The notes under the pieces were generated by a model. That model made no database searches and had not been told where the DNA came from. It saw only the letters and a program-made list of their open reading frames with translations. Positions 11,601-23,800 of a stretch of DNA of 64,000 bases are shown in pieces. Both the position numbers and the translations under genes were made by a program. The stretch covers positions 100,346,087 to 100,410,086 of the forward strand of contig CM043966.1 in NCBI GenBank assembly GCA_014529385.2. Reading direction: 5' to 3'. The first letter of the stretch is position 1. Every line of letters starts with the position of its first letter. The stretch comes from Adiantum capillus-veneris. Its lineage: Eukaryota > Streptophyta > Polypodiopsida > Polypodiales > Pteridaceae.

Positions 11601-14600
11601 TGTATGGACTCCTAGATCTGGTTGGATCCCTTTTTTAAATCTTTGTAAGACAAGGCAAAAACGTTGATAAATTCCAGATTTTCCTCAACCAATGCATCCG
11701 AGAGCAAGACAATCCCATCGTTGGCCGCTTCCGTAATGACTGTGCAAGTGTTAAAGCGAGATCGAGGCATTTCTAAGTGGAAGCTTCAAAGGTTGGACTC
11801 ATCAGGACCTGTCTACCATGAGATCGACATGTTTTGCAGCTTAAAATCGATCGTCATGTTTGGCCACTAAGATAAAGATGAATATCGAGCAGACACCGAA
11901 GCATGTTTATTGCCCACCTTTATGTGAGCTTTAAAGTGGGGTCTCCAGCTTGGGGTATGGAGAATCATCGTAAATGGTGTTGGCAAACTTGATGGTTGAG
12001 ACGAAGGCTTGAATCAAAGCCATGACTGTCCATGCACCGTCCAAGAGAAGGCTGAAATGCCCGCTGCAAAGGTTTGGTGAGAACAAAGTCTTGGTGGTTC
12101 TTTTTAAAAAGCAATGCTCTTTTTAAGGTTCCTGTTGGAAACATGAGAAAGGGAGTCAACTTGCAGTGCAGCCATGCTGAGCACGTGAAGGGCCGCCATT
12201 GAGAGCGGTGCCAGTGGAGGCAGGGAGGACATGACTGACATGGACAGCCATACCGAGAAGTCTCTCGAGGCCATGCAGCTCAGCACTTAAGGAGGCAGTG
12301 CTGACCGAATTGAGCGAGGAGCTCTCTGAAGCGGCCGGCTCACAATGAGCAACAGCAGGGAGCTACTGACAGGGAGGAGGGCAACTTGAGGAGGCCACCT
12401 TGGTTATGGTCGAGGAGAATAGAAAGCCAGGAGAGAAAGGGCGTACATGGCAAGTAGAGAATGATGCGGGGGGTCGCCATGCTCAGGGGGCCACTTTCCA
12501 AGGCACACTGCAAGAGTTAGCCAGAGAGCAGAGGGGCGCCATTCAGCAAAAACGAGGTGCCAAGAGAGGCGGCTCGCAGAGCTGCAGAAAGCCGTGCAAG
12601 GGCAGCCAATTTCAGAGGGGGGCCGCTCAGAAAAGAAGGAGAGAGGGGTCGCAGAGTCGAGACCTGGTGGGGGAGGAGCTTCAGGGACGAAAGTTGGGCT
12701 CGACGTCAAAGGGGAGCCAAAGCATGAGTTGATTCGGGGGCTGCCATGACAAGCAGAATTCGAAGGGGTGGTGGTTGAGAGAGCCATGAGGGGCATCGAG
12801 GCCAGCAAGATATAACAGGTGGAGGCTTTAAATATAGAGCAGCGAAAGGGAGTGCACCATTCAGAAAAAGGCGAGCGGAGCTGCATGACAAAAGAAGACA
12901 GGGTCCATGAGGGGCTGCAGCTGGAAAAGGAGGTCGAGAAGCATCCAGAGGGAAAGTGGAGGCTCGAAAAGCGGTCAAAGGCTGGTTGGGCCACCGACCT
13001 GTGCAACGATAGGGAAAAGGAAGAATGCGCTGCAGAAGGCGGGGAGTTCAGCAAAAAAGAGAGAGGAGTTCTGACGAACTGAGGGGGAGCTCGGAAGGAG
13101 ACTGGTGGTGGGATAGCATGTTGTGTGGCTTGCCAATAAGCACAAGGGCCTGGTAGTGAGGGCGCTCCAGGCAAGAAAGCCAGGGTCTGAAGGTGTTTAA
13201 GAGAGGAAGATTGGGGGGGTTGATCTAGTTGAGGGAGCTGACTAACATGGAAGGAATAGCCCAAGAGGGAGCTTGACTAGCTCAGAGGTCGTGCTCTATA
13301 CAAAGCCTTACATGTTTCTACATGGAAATTTACAGCTATATGTTGGCGATCATAGGCGTCCATGGATACCTTAGCGTTACGTGAAGCCGCTCGGATGCAT
13401 GCAAAGCGTCCACAAGTCCAAGCATTCATTTGAATCTGTATGAAGATGTTTGAGAGTGTCCATGGTATCTAGATGTCTTTTTGATCTTATTCGAGCAAAT
13501 GCATGGTTATATATGAATTGATATGGTGCTAAGGGTCACTTAAAGGATTGTCAAGTTCTCAAATTGAGATGCTCAATAGGTGTGTGTGGAAGGCATCTAT
13601 CAGGTTGCCTTTGGTGATGATAAGCGAGTTCACTGTTGCTCCATTTGGGATGCATGCTGGAAGCCCGCAAGAAGATTAAAGACTATTAAGTTTGGTTATT
13701 GAGAGACAGATGGTGTGTGTCCGGGTGTGGGTATCGTGAGCCGCATCATCTTCTGGCGATCCCGTCGGGGAACGTGTTTTTTTTTTTTTTGCATTGTAAA
13801 GCTCCCAGAAAATGCCTTCAAGAGCAATTATACCAAGGATAATTCCAACCGTGCTAACGTTTTTAAGGCCAAGGTGTTGTAGATGGCATATTCCAAGATT
13901 GACAGGTGGTTTAGTGGATCACCAGGGCAGAGGATTGACCTTGGATATGGCTCGTGGAGCTAGAGATGGAGGAGTTGCAGATCTACACAGACAAAGAAAA
14001 GGCAGATTACGTTTGGCAAGGACTTCACAGAGCTGCATGGAGACTCTGTTGCAACTTGTCAGCCACAGAGCAAAGGAATTGGTACCAGATAAGGTTGGCT
14101 CTACCTATAGCCTTCTGTGAAGATCAAAAGAGGTTCATGGGATCAACAACCACAGTAGAGGCTATCTCTGATGATGGAGGGTCATCAACATCTACCACTA
14201 GCGGAGATATGAGTGGATCTGTGGATGATTGGAGCGACAAAAGCTCGATTAGTGCCGAAGATATGGGAATCTCGAGCAGGCTTTTTGATGCAGTACTTGA
14301 TGGAGTGCATACTGTAGGAGGGCAAGACAGTGAAGCGGATGGTCTATATCCAGATGGTGTACCTAGTTCAGAGGAAGATTTCAAAGTGGTATTAGAAGCC
14401 AGTTTGCCAAGGCAAGAGGGTGGGCAGCCTCGCCATGACCAGCAGCATGCGGAGGTGCACCGGGTTCCAGAGTCGGTGTCCGTGGAGAGGTGTCTCCGGT
14501 AGCAGACTCTGTAGGAACCGCCTTTGACTCCTAAACATGAGACAAGCTTCTCATTGCCTTGATCCTGCTTAAAGCCTTGTCGACATAGGCATGTTGGGAG

Positions 14601-16927
14601 GGATCCATTGGAACAGCTGGGCCATCAAAACCCCATTCATCATCCAAAGACTCGTTCTCCTCATCATCCAACACATTCAGAGCTTTTGAACCTGTAAAAG
14701 GAACGACCAAGTCCTCATTGGCAAGCTCATCTACAGACACCACATCGTCTTCGGCAGACATCACCGCCCCTATAGCCTCAATCTCTATCACCACTTGCTC
14801 CTCGACAGAAGATGATTGCCCACCCCCCTGCTTTGGCAGATCTCCTACCAGCTTGCAAACCACCGCTTTCTCTTCTGTGTGCACCTGCTCACTTATCACA
14901 TCATCAACCAAGCAAGACATGAATTCGTCCCATACCTTTTCAGACTCAGCATCAGAACAGTGCAAAGGGAATATTTTCTCATCCTCGACCCATGATGACA
15001 CGCACTCAAAGGATGCACCTCCATAGCAGCAGATGCAGCAGTCAATGCTAAAAGACACCTCTCTCGACACTCATGAAGCAGAGGAAATCATGGAGGAGAC
15101 GGCTCTTTGATACAGGGTGTACACCTTGATAAGAAGCTGCAACAAGGGGGAGGGCAGGCCTCTCTCTCTCTCTTGCAGAGTATATGCTGCCAAGAGGGGC
15201 TAGATATGTGATGAGTGTAGAGTCAAAGATTCTTTGTAGCAGCGAGAGCCCAAGTGAAGTGATCTTAGAGGATGAGGGCCTGCTGATGGCAGATGTGATG
15301 ACTTTGTTTTTTTTTATTTCTCTTATCCGAGGCAGGTGATGTTCCTCCTATAGGCTATTTCACCTCGGGCTGATGTATGCATATCTAGCGAGGTTGACTT
15401 TGATGATTTGGAGAGTTTGCTCAATGAAGATAGGCCTCTTGTTCAAGTGAAGAGCTCTCTCATGGCTCATGATATGAATGCAGATGCTGATAATGTGTAC
15501 AAAGCCTTTGTGTGCCTCTTTGCAGGGATATATACTCTTGATAGTCTTTTAGAGGCCCAAGTGGCTACCACGTATTCTCATAAGGACAATGCACTTATAA
15601 GGGAGTGCAGTTCGGGCCTTGGTGATTCCTTCATAGGTTTTCCTGCTCATGGTAACAAGGATGAGACTTTTGAGCCTACCATATGCGATGTTAGTGAGGG
15701 CTTATATCGAGGTTTGACCATTTTTCATGGGAAGGGAAGATATGTCCAGCTTGTTTGGGATCCAAGTGGGAGTCACTCTTCAAGTTGGAAGGCCCAGAGC
15801 TTTCCTTCTGATCGAGGCAAAGCTCCTTATTGAGTGTCTAGCAGGTGGAGGCAGTAGAGGAAGTGATCTCAAAGCCAACTTCAATGTAAATATGGTTTCT
15901 TTTTCATGATTTCAAAGATTTCAGAATATTGTACAGGTTAAAGGAAGCATGTGTACATAGTTCTCTAGTGAAGCTTGAGCTGAGCATGAATGCTCAACTA
16001 GGGGGTTGGACAAAGATGATGAATACCAGATTTTCCTCAGCCAAGAGCACCTGTAGCGGAGATAATGTGTCGTGCTCTCTACAGTGGGTGCTCCTCAGTG
16101 CAATGTGCGTGAGATCTAACTCCAAGAATGAAAACACAGAAGACAATGAATAACAGAGCAACAACACCACGACTTAGCATTGGAACTTGAACAACATGAA
16201 CATCGACTAACTCAAAGAAATCAGTAATCTGGCATGGCAGCACACTCAGCTCCAGCCTAGAACTCACGGGTACAATGGGGGTGTCGAGATTCAATTGTGC
16301 AGGGATGGTGCAGACGTGTTGTGCATAAATTCAAGATGCTAGACTCAAGATGAATGACCACACAAAGTAGATGATACCCTTGATAACTCTAACAGCTACG
16401 GATATATACAACCATAAAGCCACAAACGGCTACAAATATCCAATCCAGCTAAGTCTATCTCCAAACTATGGTCGTGGTGGTCTGACCCCACGTCGGCTAG
16501 ACAAGCACCCGTATGCATGCCACGTGTCACTTCCCAAGCGAAAGTCCGTCCAATGTGAACCCTAGCCCAACTACAACTAACTGCCTGTCCAGTGCATGTG
16601 ACATTGTAGCCCTGCTACAGGTTGCTTGCCACAAAACCACTCACCATCTCGGTGAGAGGAACACTATTTTGCAAAGAGAACCGAGAAATCACTACATGTA
16701 CAAAAGAAAGCTGAGCAGAGCAATGCGGTCCTGTCACTCAAGAGAAAGAGTCGTCGCCACTGCTGCATCAGAAGTATCCGCCTTTGGAGGAGGAGCCATC
16801 AAATCGATGGTGGGAGGCTGCTGCTGCTGAACTCTGCTGCTTTGGACAAACTGGCTCTGTGACTAGAGCAGCCACCTGCTGCGCAGCGGATGGAAGCACC
16901 TGGCCTGATGCGTACACAGGCCGTCTG

Positions 16928-17730
16928 CTAACACAGCTTTGACGGTGTGCACGTCGCAAGGAACGCTCTGTGTCGACTGCATATGTGGTAAGGAAGCCGA
17001 TTGCTGAATCCCCCGAGGATAGTAGGTAAACTGCTGAGGCTGACTATATCCGACAAGAGTCTGTGTAGAGGGTCCCATGAAATGTATAGAGGTACCTGGC
17101 TGTGCATACCCAACAGGAGGTTGTTCTTGTATCCCCTAGATGGTGTATCCTCAGGCAAAGATTGAATAGAAACCACATAACAAGGCATAGACTTGGTAGC
17201 AAGCAGGTCTTCCTTTGGCCTGTCAGGTGGGGTAGGCTGTTCCAGTTCGTTGGACAAGGAACTATGATGCACCACCAGATCCATCCCCCCTTCAAGGCAA
17301 ATGGGCTTCATTAGGGATCCAGGAGTATGAATCCACATCGTGTAGTTTCCCCAATCATGTAGCACTTTAGTGTGCCGTAGCCATGGTTTGCCATTGAGCA
17401 AGCCGCCCTCAACTTGGGGCAGACGAACCACAACAAAATCCAAGCTAAAGGTGAAGTCTTCTACCTGCAGAGGGCACCTTGTCCTTTATGCCCAATGGGT
17501 AGACTGTCTTGTGGTCGGCCATAGTACCTATGAAGGGGGCGGGTCGGGTAGGCTGCAGACATGATGCCAACATAGTGAAGTCAGGCATCAGGTTGATGAC
17601 AGATCCGCCATCCACTATCAGATCTAACGATTGCTGCCCCAAGATGTACACAGTGAGATGAGGGCTTTTATAATCAGTGAGGGGAGCAGTGGGGTAGGAG
17701 ACCATATAGGAATCTAATGGCTGCACTAGG
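16928..17730 (-). pseudogene. Gypsy-type aspartic protease relic
   Basis: The minus strand reads LDLIVDGGSVINLMPDF, the pattern of a retroviral-like aspartic protease in which D-S/T-G is represented by D-G-G. About 60 codons downstream, after a frame change near 17444, comes DFVVVRLPQVEGG followed by NGKPWLRHTKVLHDW. That is the end-of-protease 'G(R/K)PWL' region of plant gypsy polyproteins. RT does not follow directly. It may belong to the same original element as 10480-11600, but the gap is too large to join them with confidence. Confidence 0.6.
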
Positions 17731-17836
17731 AGGTGGCAAGGACACAGTGAGATGAGAGCTTCTATAATTAGTGAGGGGAGCAGCGGGGTAGAAGAGCATA
17801 CATGACTCTAATGGTTGCACTGGGAGGTGCCCGCCA
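17649..17836 (+). repeat. Tandem duplication, 94-bp period
   Basis: CACAGTGAGATGAG starts at 17649 and at 17743. The two units also share ATAAT-AGTGAGGGGAGCAG and diverge by about 15 percent by eye. The duplication lies inside the protease relic. Confidence 0.8.
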
Positions 17837-18179
17837 CTAGGATATGCTCCGGGGTAAAGCGACTGAATAACTACAAGGGTCACTTGGCAAACCCGCATCT
17901 AGCTGAAGCATGTCAGATCGACACTTGCTGAAAGGTATTCTTCAGGATAGTTTCTTTTGTAGTTTTTCTCTTTGGATCAGTGTCTTCTCTGGTTCCTTGA
18001 TCCGTTGTAGGTCAACGATTGCTTCTAAGAAAGCCCCATGAATATCAAAGAGCAGAGATGTAGATCCACCCTTGGCGCTAGTGGATGGCTTGTCTGCACA
18101 CTAGCAGGCTCCTCTACCAGCTGCAACTTGTCTTGAGGGGAAACCACATGGGCAGAAGGTGGCAGCAGTCATATAACAT

Positions 18180-18730
18180 GATATGGACTGGTGTACCTGA
18201 TAGGTCGACCCCGTTTCTGCCTCTGCGCACTATGAATTCAGCCACCTTGTCGATGTAGAGTCCGAATAGGGTAGGGGAGAGTGGGCGTCCTTACTTCACA
18301 CCAATGGTGCTAGCAATGGTCTCTAACATCCCTCCTGGGCGTTGGGACTTTGCAAATACTCGCTCTACCAAAGCATTTATGCTGCCCTATGTCATCTCTG
18401 ATGACATGCCCAATGAGTGTAGGGGCCAAAATAATCTCTCTCGTGGTAGTGTATCAAAGACTTTATGGAAGTCCACAAAGCACCAATCAAACATCCCAAA
18501 GTAAAACATGCTCTTTGGTAGAGAAGGCTCTCTTGAAGCCCACCTGTTCTGATGCTTGCAGACCCTCTTGCTCAATATGCATGCTCCACTCTGCCTCAAG
18601 CACTGCTCCTTATAGTTTGGCCAAAATATGGCAACCATAATAGTCATGTAGTAGCTTGAAGTGAGCATATCTCCCGTTTTTGTGGATCAGCACGATGGTA
18701 TGCATCGTCCACTCAGCACAGTCTCCCTGC
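18180..18730 (-). pseudogene. LINE C-type reverse transcriptase fragment
   Basis: The minus strand holds HILAKL...GAVLEAEWSMHI, then CFVDFHKVFDTLPRE (RT block with the FVDFxKAFD motif), then STIGVK..RPLSPTLFG. The same blocks occur in the LINE C copies (for example near 45080-45300 and 60870-61320), so this is a relative in reverse orientation inside the IDH intron. It contains stops and lacks both ends. Confidence 0.75.
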
Positions 18731-18966
18731 TAGTGCCCTGTTGAAGAGGAGAGCAAGAGAAGAAGCTAGTGAATCTACTGCATAATTGAGGTGCTCACTA
18801 CGTAGGTCTATGACTGCTTGCCCGTAGTGTGTGCGCACGTGCACAAGAGGGCAAAAGAAGGGAAAAGAGGGGGTCACAGGGGAGGAGAGCAAAGAGAGGG
18901 GGCGAGTGCCAGGTGGGAGGAGGGTGGAAGCAGACAAAAAAATGGCCAAGAGCCCCATGGCTGCCA

Positions 18967-19500
18967 GGAAGAAGCATGGAGGGACTGGAAAAAGGAGGGC
19001 AGGGCAAGGGCGACCGAGGAAGCATAGTGTGAGGGTGCTAGTACACAGCAAGCAGGGGAGCAAACGGCAGCAGTGCTCATACTTACTTTGAACTTTTTGG
19101 CATTAGCTGAAGTAAAAGCTGGTCATCTTTACTTCTAAAGAAAAAATAATGAAGGATCTTACTGAATGCAGGTTAGCTCTTAGTGTTTGCACAATGTTCT
19201 TCTCAACGGTTTGTATGATGGCTGTTTGGTAGCCAGGGAAGAAGCATGGAGGGACTGGAAAAAGGAGGGCAGGGCAAGGGCGACCGAGGAAGCATAGTGT
19301 GAAGGTGCTAGTACACAGCAAGCAGGGGGGCAAACGGCAGCAGTGCTCATACTTACTTTGAACTTTTTGGCATTAGCTGAAGTAAAAGCTGGTCATCTTT
19401 ACTTCTAAAGAAAAAATAATGAAGGATCTTACTGAATGCAGGTTAGCTCTTAGTGTTTGCACAATGTCTTCTCAACAGTTAGTATGATGGCTGTTTGGTC
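18967..19500 (+). repeat. 270-bp tandem duplication next to an IDH exon
   Basis: The block beginning GAAGAAGCATGGAGGGACTG occurs near 18968 and again 270 bp later (19238). The second copy runs to about 19500 with few differences. It ends about 120 bp before the IDH exon at 19620. Confidence 0.9.
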
Positions 19501-19619
19501 AAAATGCCTATGTGGATTAAATGTACAAGGAAATCTGTTTCCTGTCATGTGCGCAATGATACATTCAAGTATTGCATCTATTCTGTTCTCTGCCCTGAAT
19601 ATTGCTGTCTGAAATGTAG

Positions 19620-19698
19620 GTAACCCCAAACTTGTATGGTACCCTTGTGGCAAATACAGCAGCAGGCATTGCTGGGGGAACTGGCGTGATGCCTGGAG
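19620..19698 (+). CDS. IDH: NAD-dependent isocitrate dehydrogenase regulatory subunit, penultimate exon
   Basis: It begins after AATGTAG at 19619 and reads VTPNLYGTLVANTAAG, then IAGGTGVMPG, the highly conserved core of the regulatory subunit. It ends in phase 1 with a single G of a Gly codon at 19698. The intron then starts with GCAAGT rather than GT. Joining to 19800 restores a Gly codon (G+GA) and the expected N-V-G-A. Using the nearby GT at 19703 would break the frame. The exon is open and matches known family sequence closely. Confidence 0.92.
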
Positions 19699-19799
19699 GC
19701 AAGTCAGCTTGTTCATAATTCTGCTAAATTGTGTTTACACACTTGAATATTGATTTCCCCTTTTTGAGCTGAATATTCATGATTAAAATTGAAACACAG
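19699..19799 (+). other. GC-AG intron in the IDH gene
   Basis: This 101-bp intron has donor G-A-G|GCAAGT at 19699 and acceptor ACACAG at 19799. GC donors are a known minority class and usually have a strong AG|GCAAGT context, as here. The frame across the junction depends on this choice. Confidence 0.85.
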
Positions 19800-20074
19800 G
19801 AAATGTAGGTGCAGAGCATGCTATATTTGAGCAGGGAGCCTCAGCTGGCAATGTGGGAAGCCAAAGGCTTGTAGAACAAAAAAGAGCAAACCCTATTGCT
19901 ATATTACTATCATCATCTATGCTTCTGAGACATCTACGGTTTCCGTCCTTCGCCGATAGGCTGGATCAGGCGGTGATGGCAGTTATTAGAGAAGGTACTT
20001 ATCGTACGAAGGACATTGGTGGGACCAGCACAACACAGGAGATTGTTGATGCTGTGATTGCAAAATTGGATTGA
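19800..20074 (+). CDS. IDH: NAD-dependent isocitrate dehydrogenase regulatory subunit, last exon
   Basis: The terminal exon encodes NVGAEHAIFEQGASAGNVG, then ANPIAILLSSSMLLRHL, then FPSFADRLDQAV and a C-terminus GGTSTTQEIVDAVIAKLD before TGA at 20072-20074. The normal C-terminus of the plant regulatory subunit has the same form (G-G-x-x-T-T-Q-E-V-V-D-A-V-I). The three exons seen give about 197 residues, roughly the C-terminal half of a protein usually near 370. There are no stops or frameshifts, so the gene looks functional despite the transposons around it. Confidence 0.93.
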
Positions 20075-20731
20075 GGCAAATGGTATGGTTTCAAGTAGTC
20101 GGTTATTTTTCCCCACATTCTGTGTGGTCAACTTGTGGATCATAGAATCCGATTGAGTTGAGGTACACCATTGTTACCTTGTGTATTATAGAAGTTGATT
20201 GAGTGAAGCCATTCTTGCCTTGTTTACCGTGGACATTCAGCCAAGGCATACCATAACTATGCCAAAAATTAAGGTTTAAAGGTATAACTTTGCACAGATT
20301 TAATGACTGACTATACTTGATTGGGGAGCTTGCTCTTCATCTCCTCGTATTTGTATAGGAGCCGAATTTGCATCCCCTTCATGTAAATTCAGCTGATTTG
20401 AATGTCAATGAGCAGGTTCTGACATGTTCTGCTCAAAAGAGCTATTTCCAACTTGCTGCAAGGTGGGCGCCAAAGAGCGGTAACTCTGACTGAGCAATTA
20501 TTTTATTTCTAAGAGATTCACCTAGAGCCAAACCTTCCCATGTTCAAGGAAGCTAGTATCCATCTAGTTGATTACAATTTTACTTTTTGTGAACACATGG
20601 ACAAACAACCTTTATGCCTTTGCGCTGAAGTCCCCTCACCGTGAAGGCGCACCTCTCTCAGTATAAAGGTGACCCCTGCCCTCTCATTCTCATTATCTAG
20701 TTGTATGAGCATTCTCTTTAATTTTGAGTTA

Positions 20732-20733
<2 letters not shown>
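20075..20733 (+). other. 3' flank of IDH, probable 3' UTR and intergenic DNA
   Basis: There is no coding signal and no clear AATAAA. Two related short segments around ATCATAGAATCCGATTGAGT (20140) and ATTATAGAAGTTGATTGAGT (20187) suggest a small local duplication. Confidence 0.4.
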
Positions 20734-20769
<36 letters not shown>

Positions 20770-20785
20770 GCACACACACACACAC
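20734..20785. repeat. (CT)n then (CA)n compound microsatellite
   Basis: A CT array at about 20734-20767 runs into CACG and (CA)n to 20785. It directly abuts the T run that is the reversed poly(A) tail of LINE B1. Confidence 0.95.
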
Positions 20786-20894
20786 TTTTTTTGTAAATCT
20801 GCTTTGATTACTTTACAAGTGGGAAACCCCAAAACGAGGAAAACCCACGAAAAGAAAGGGATACAAAAATCTGAGCACTATAAGGCTCCGAAAG

Positions 20895-23800
20895 CTAGAA
20901 ACAGTCAAAGTAAATCCTGTAGGCATCAAGAGTGATGTCTCCAACATCATGAGCAAAATGTAGTGCTTCACCAAGAGATGATTTGAAATAATGGAAGGGG
21001 TCAACATAGGTGCCGTGGAACATTAAGGAGTTCCGATGGTGCCAGATAGTCCACAGGGTCCAAAATCTGACCCAAGTGAAGAACACGGAAAACTGAGAAT
21101 GCGATGGCCGAAGCACTCCAAAAAACCAAAAGCGTCTATGAAAAGAGCCGGAAGGAAAACGCAGTGGAAGAGCAGTCGACACTTGCCGAATGAAGGCTCG
21201 GGAGTGGCGACAACGCCATAGCAAGTGTGGCACGGTCTCCTCAGCTTCAAGGCATCTGGGGCAGTGGGAAGGTGCAATATGCCGAGTATGCAACACACTG
21301 CCAACAGGTAGAGCTCCCACCAAGCAGCGCCACAAGAAAACCCGTTCCTTCAAAGGTAGATGACTCTGCCAAATACGAGACATTGTGTGTTGCCACCACA
21401 AGGATGACTCGGAGAGCAACCACAACCGATTACCATGATGCACAATCCATATATCAGACTGAAGGATGGCATATACACTGCCAGCTGAGATGCAGTCCAA
21501 TCTAGTCGTAGCCAGATTCCAATCAGAGAAGCGAGAGTCCACATCCAAAGGAGGAATGGGTGAGTAATCAGCAAGCATCCTTTGAATTCTCCGCCAAAGA
21601 GAAGAATAGTGAGGACCCAACCGAAAGCGGGACACTGCATCAGCGAACGAAATAACATAGCCCGAGCCATCGAGCACCTGATGGACCTGACAGATTCCTT
21701 TTTGGGCAAAAAAATATGCTTGGCGAGGTGACCGCTGAACCAAAGTGAAAGCGAAGGCCCTGCTCCAATGTAGACTCTCCAAATGAAGAGAATTACCTGC
21801 AGCTGATGGTCGACCATTCCAAGCCAAATGCGAAGTGACAACTTTCCAATCAACAATGAGAGAAGAAGTAAAGGGACATCCAGGAATGTGTCCTTCAAGC
21901 TTCCCAAAAACAACATCCCAATAAATCGGTTGCCAATGACCAAAAGTTGGGGTGACAATGTGCGTACACAAATGTGTGACCATGAGAGTCCAGGGTTGTT
22001 GTTGCTCCACCAAAACAGGCAACAGCATAGCTTTCCAGGCGAAAAGATTACGTCGCAAGTCCAAAATATTTAACCCTCCAAGCCGCTTGGGAGAACACAG
22101 CTTGTCCATAGAGAGAAGCCGAAGACCCTTCTTGGTAGACGAGGTCCGCCAAAAATGCTCTAAAATATTGGACATGAGGGACTGCAAGCGCAACCAAGGC
22201 CAGGATAACAAAGGTAAGTAAAACTGCACATAAGCCACAAGGATGCATTGGACAATCCTGAGACATACATGAAGTGGCCACGTGGACAGTTTCCAATAAT
22301 TTAACTTGGAATGTAGACGTTGGAGCACCCAATCCAATTTTTGCATAGCCGATACATTCCAACCCAACGGATAACCCAAATGACGAACCAAAACATGTGG
22401 AGGAACAATCTCCCCAGGCCATAATATTCGATGCCAGTCACACTCCTTCATAGGCAATAGCTTGGGTTTACCAAAGTTAACTTTGAGACCCGCTGCCGAT
22501 CCAAACAAGTCAAGAGTATGCATAATTTGCTGTACATCCTCATAGTGGTTACGAGGCATAAACAAAGAGTCATCCGCATAAGCCTAACCAGCAAATTGCC
22601 GTCCCGAAGGTAAAGATAGGCCATGTAGCCTGCCACTGGAAGTCAAGGAATCCAAATACATAAACAAGGGGTGAGTGGCAATCGCATAGAGCATAGCACT
22701 CAAAGGGCAGCCCTGTCTCACCGACCGTCCCAAAGGCCAAGATTCTGTAAGAAATCCATCCAGCAAACCCGCAGAAGTGCTATGTGCATACAAGAACAGC
22801 ACGACACGGGATATCCTAGGCCCAAATCCCCAAGTGTTGCATGGTGCCGGCAATATAATCCCAAAGCACAGTATCAAAGGCCTTTTCAATGTCAACCTGC
22901 ATGACCAATACATCCTGTCGAGTGTATTTTGCATATTCCATACCAATGATGACATTCGCGAGGTTATCAGTAATTTGACGTCGTGGAATGAAGCCGTATT
23001 GAGATTGATGCAAGCCTTCATGCAAAAAGCAATTGAGTCGGTTAGCTAGCATTTTGGCCATTAATTTATACACCACAGGCATAAGTGTAATAGGCCGCCA
23101 ATGAGAGAATTCTTCGCACAATGCATGCTTAGGTATCAGCTTGAGAAAACCTTCTTTCCAAGAGGAGGGCAATTCCTGCTGTTCCCAAGCTGTATTCATC
23201 ATGAACAACAGAGGCATCTTCAAATAATCCCAGAAGGACAAGAAAAATTCCACAGAGAGGCCATCCCAACCAGGAGCCCTCCATCGACCCAAATCAAGTA
23301 AGCTGGCATGCAATTCTGGCTCAGTGAAAACAACCTCCAAGTCTTGAGCCTGTCGCATCGAGAGGATGGGAGTAACATGGGATAGAAACATGCGACACGC
23401 GCGACAAGCAGCGCTCGTGGGAGAAGAAGGGGCCTCAAAAATCTTGCCATAATGAGAATGTAAGGCGAGTGCTAGCTCTTGTAGAGGTCCATTGTCCTGA
23501 CGGTAATTTAACTCTTCGTATAGCTTGAGACTGCCTGGAGTGATGCAAATGCCGGAAAAATTGTTTAGAAGAACAGCCTTTATCTGCAAAAGCTTGTTGT
23601 CGAGCTTGAGTTTGCCATTTGGCCAATTTCCTCTCATCATTGTGCCGTAACACAGCGTGAGCAGAAAACAACTCAGTCGCTTGAGTGTCAGTAAGAGAAG
23701 AATGATTCGCCAAGTGCATTAGTCTGCTACAAGCATCCTTCGCCTGAGTAACCCGTTCCTTGAATTGTGACAAATAATCCCTGCCATAATCCTGGATAAC

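Larger units (their letters stand above)
9984..19619 (+). other. 9.6 kb IDH intron carrying transposon debris
   Basis: It is bounded by GT at 9984 and AG at 19618-19619. The exons on either side join in frame (FDVM then VTPNLYG). The interior holds gypsy, LINE and tandem-duplication remnants, listed separately. Between about 11600 and 16900 there are only unassigned open frames on both strands. These are 12400-13264 (purine-rich plus strand), 13954-14502 (Ser/Asp-rich, 182 aa), 14531-15070 minus (acidic, 179 aa) and 15408-15833 (141 aa). I recognise none of them and cannot say whether any is real. Confidence 0.85.

Noticed and set aside
12404-13264. 286-codon minus-strand open frame rich in Pro/Ser/Ala/Leu
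   Set aside because: It is the complement of a purine-rich plus-strand region that lacks stops in several frames. The composition alone explains the length.
13954-15070. Two acidic/serine-rich ORFs (plus 182 aa, minus 179 aa) as host exons
   Set aside because: They are open but have no recognised domain, no clear splice context and opposite strands, inside the IDH intron. Kept only as unassigned frames.
18818-19091. Overlapping small ORFs on both strands in the GA-rich duplicated region
   Set aside because: They are in all frames of a low-stop purine-rich sequence and inside an intronic tandem duplication.
20669-20935. ORFs across the (CT)n(CA)n arrays (also at 26114, 47172 and 49394)
   Set aside because: Translations of dinucleotide repeats (Leu-Ser, Thr-His, Val-Cys runs) with no independent evidence.
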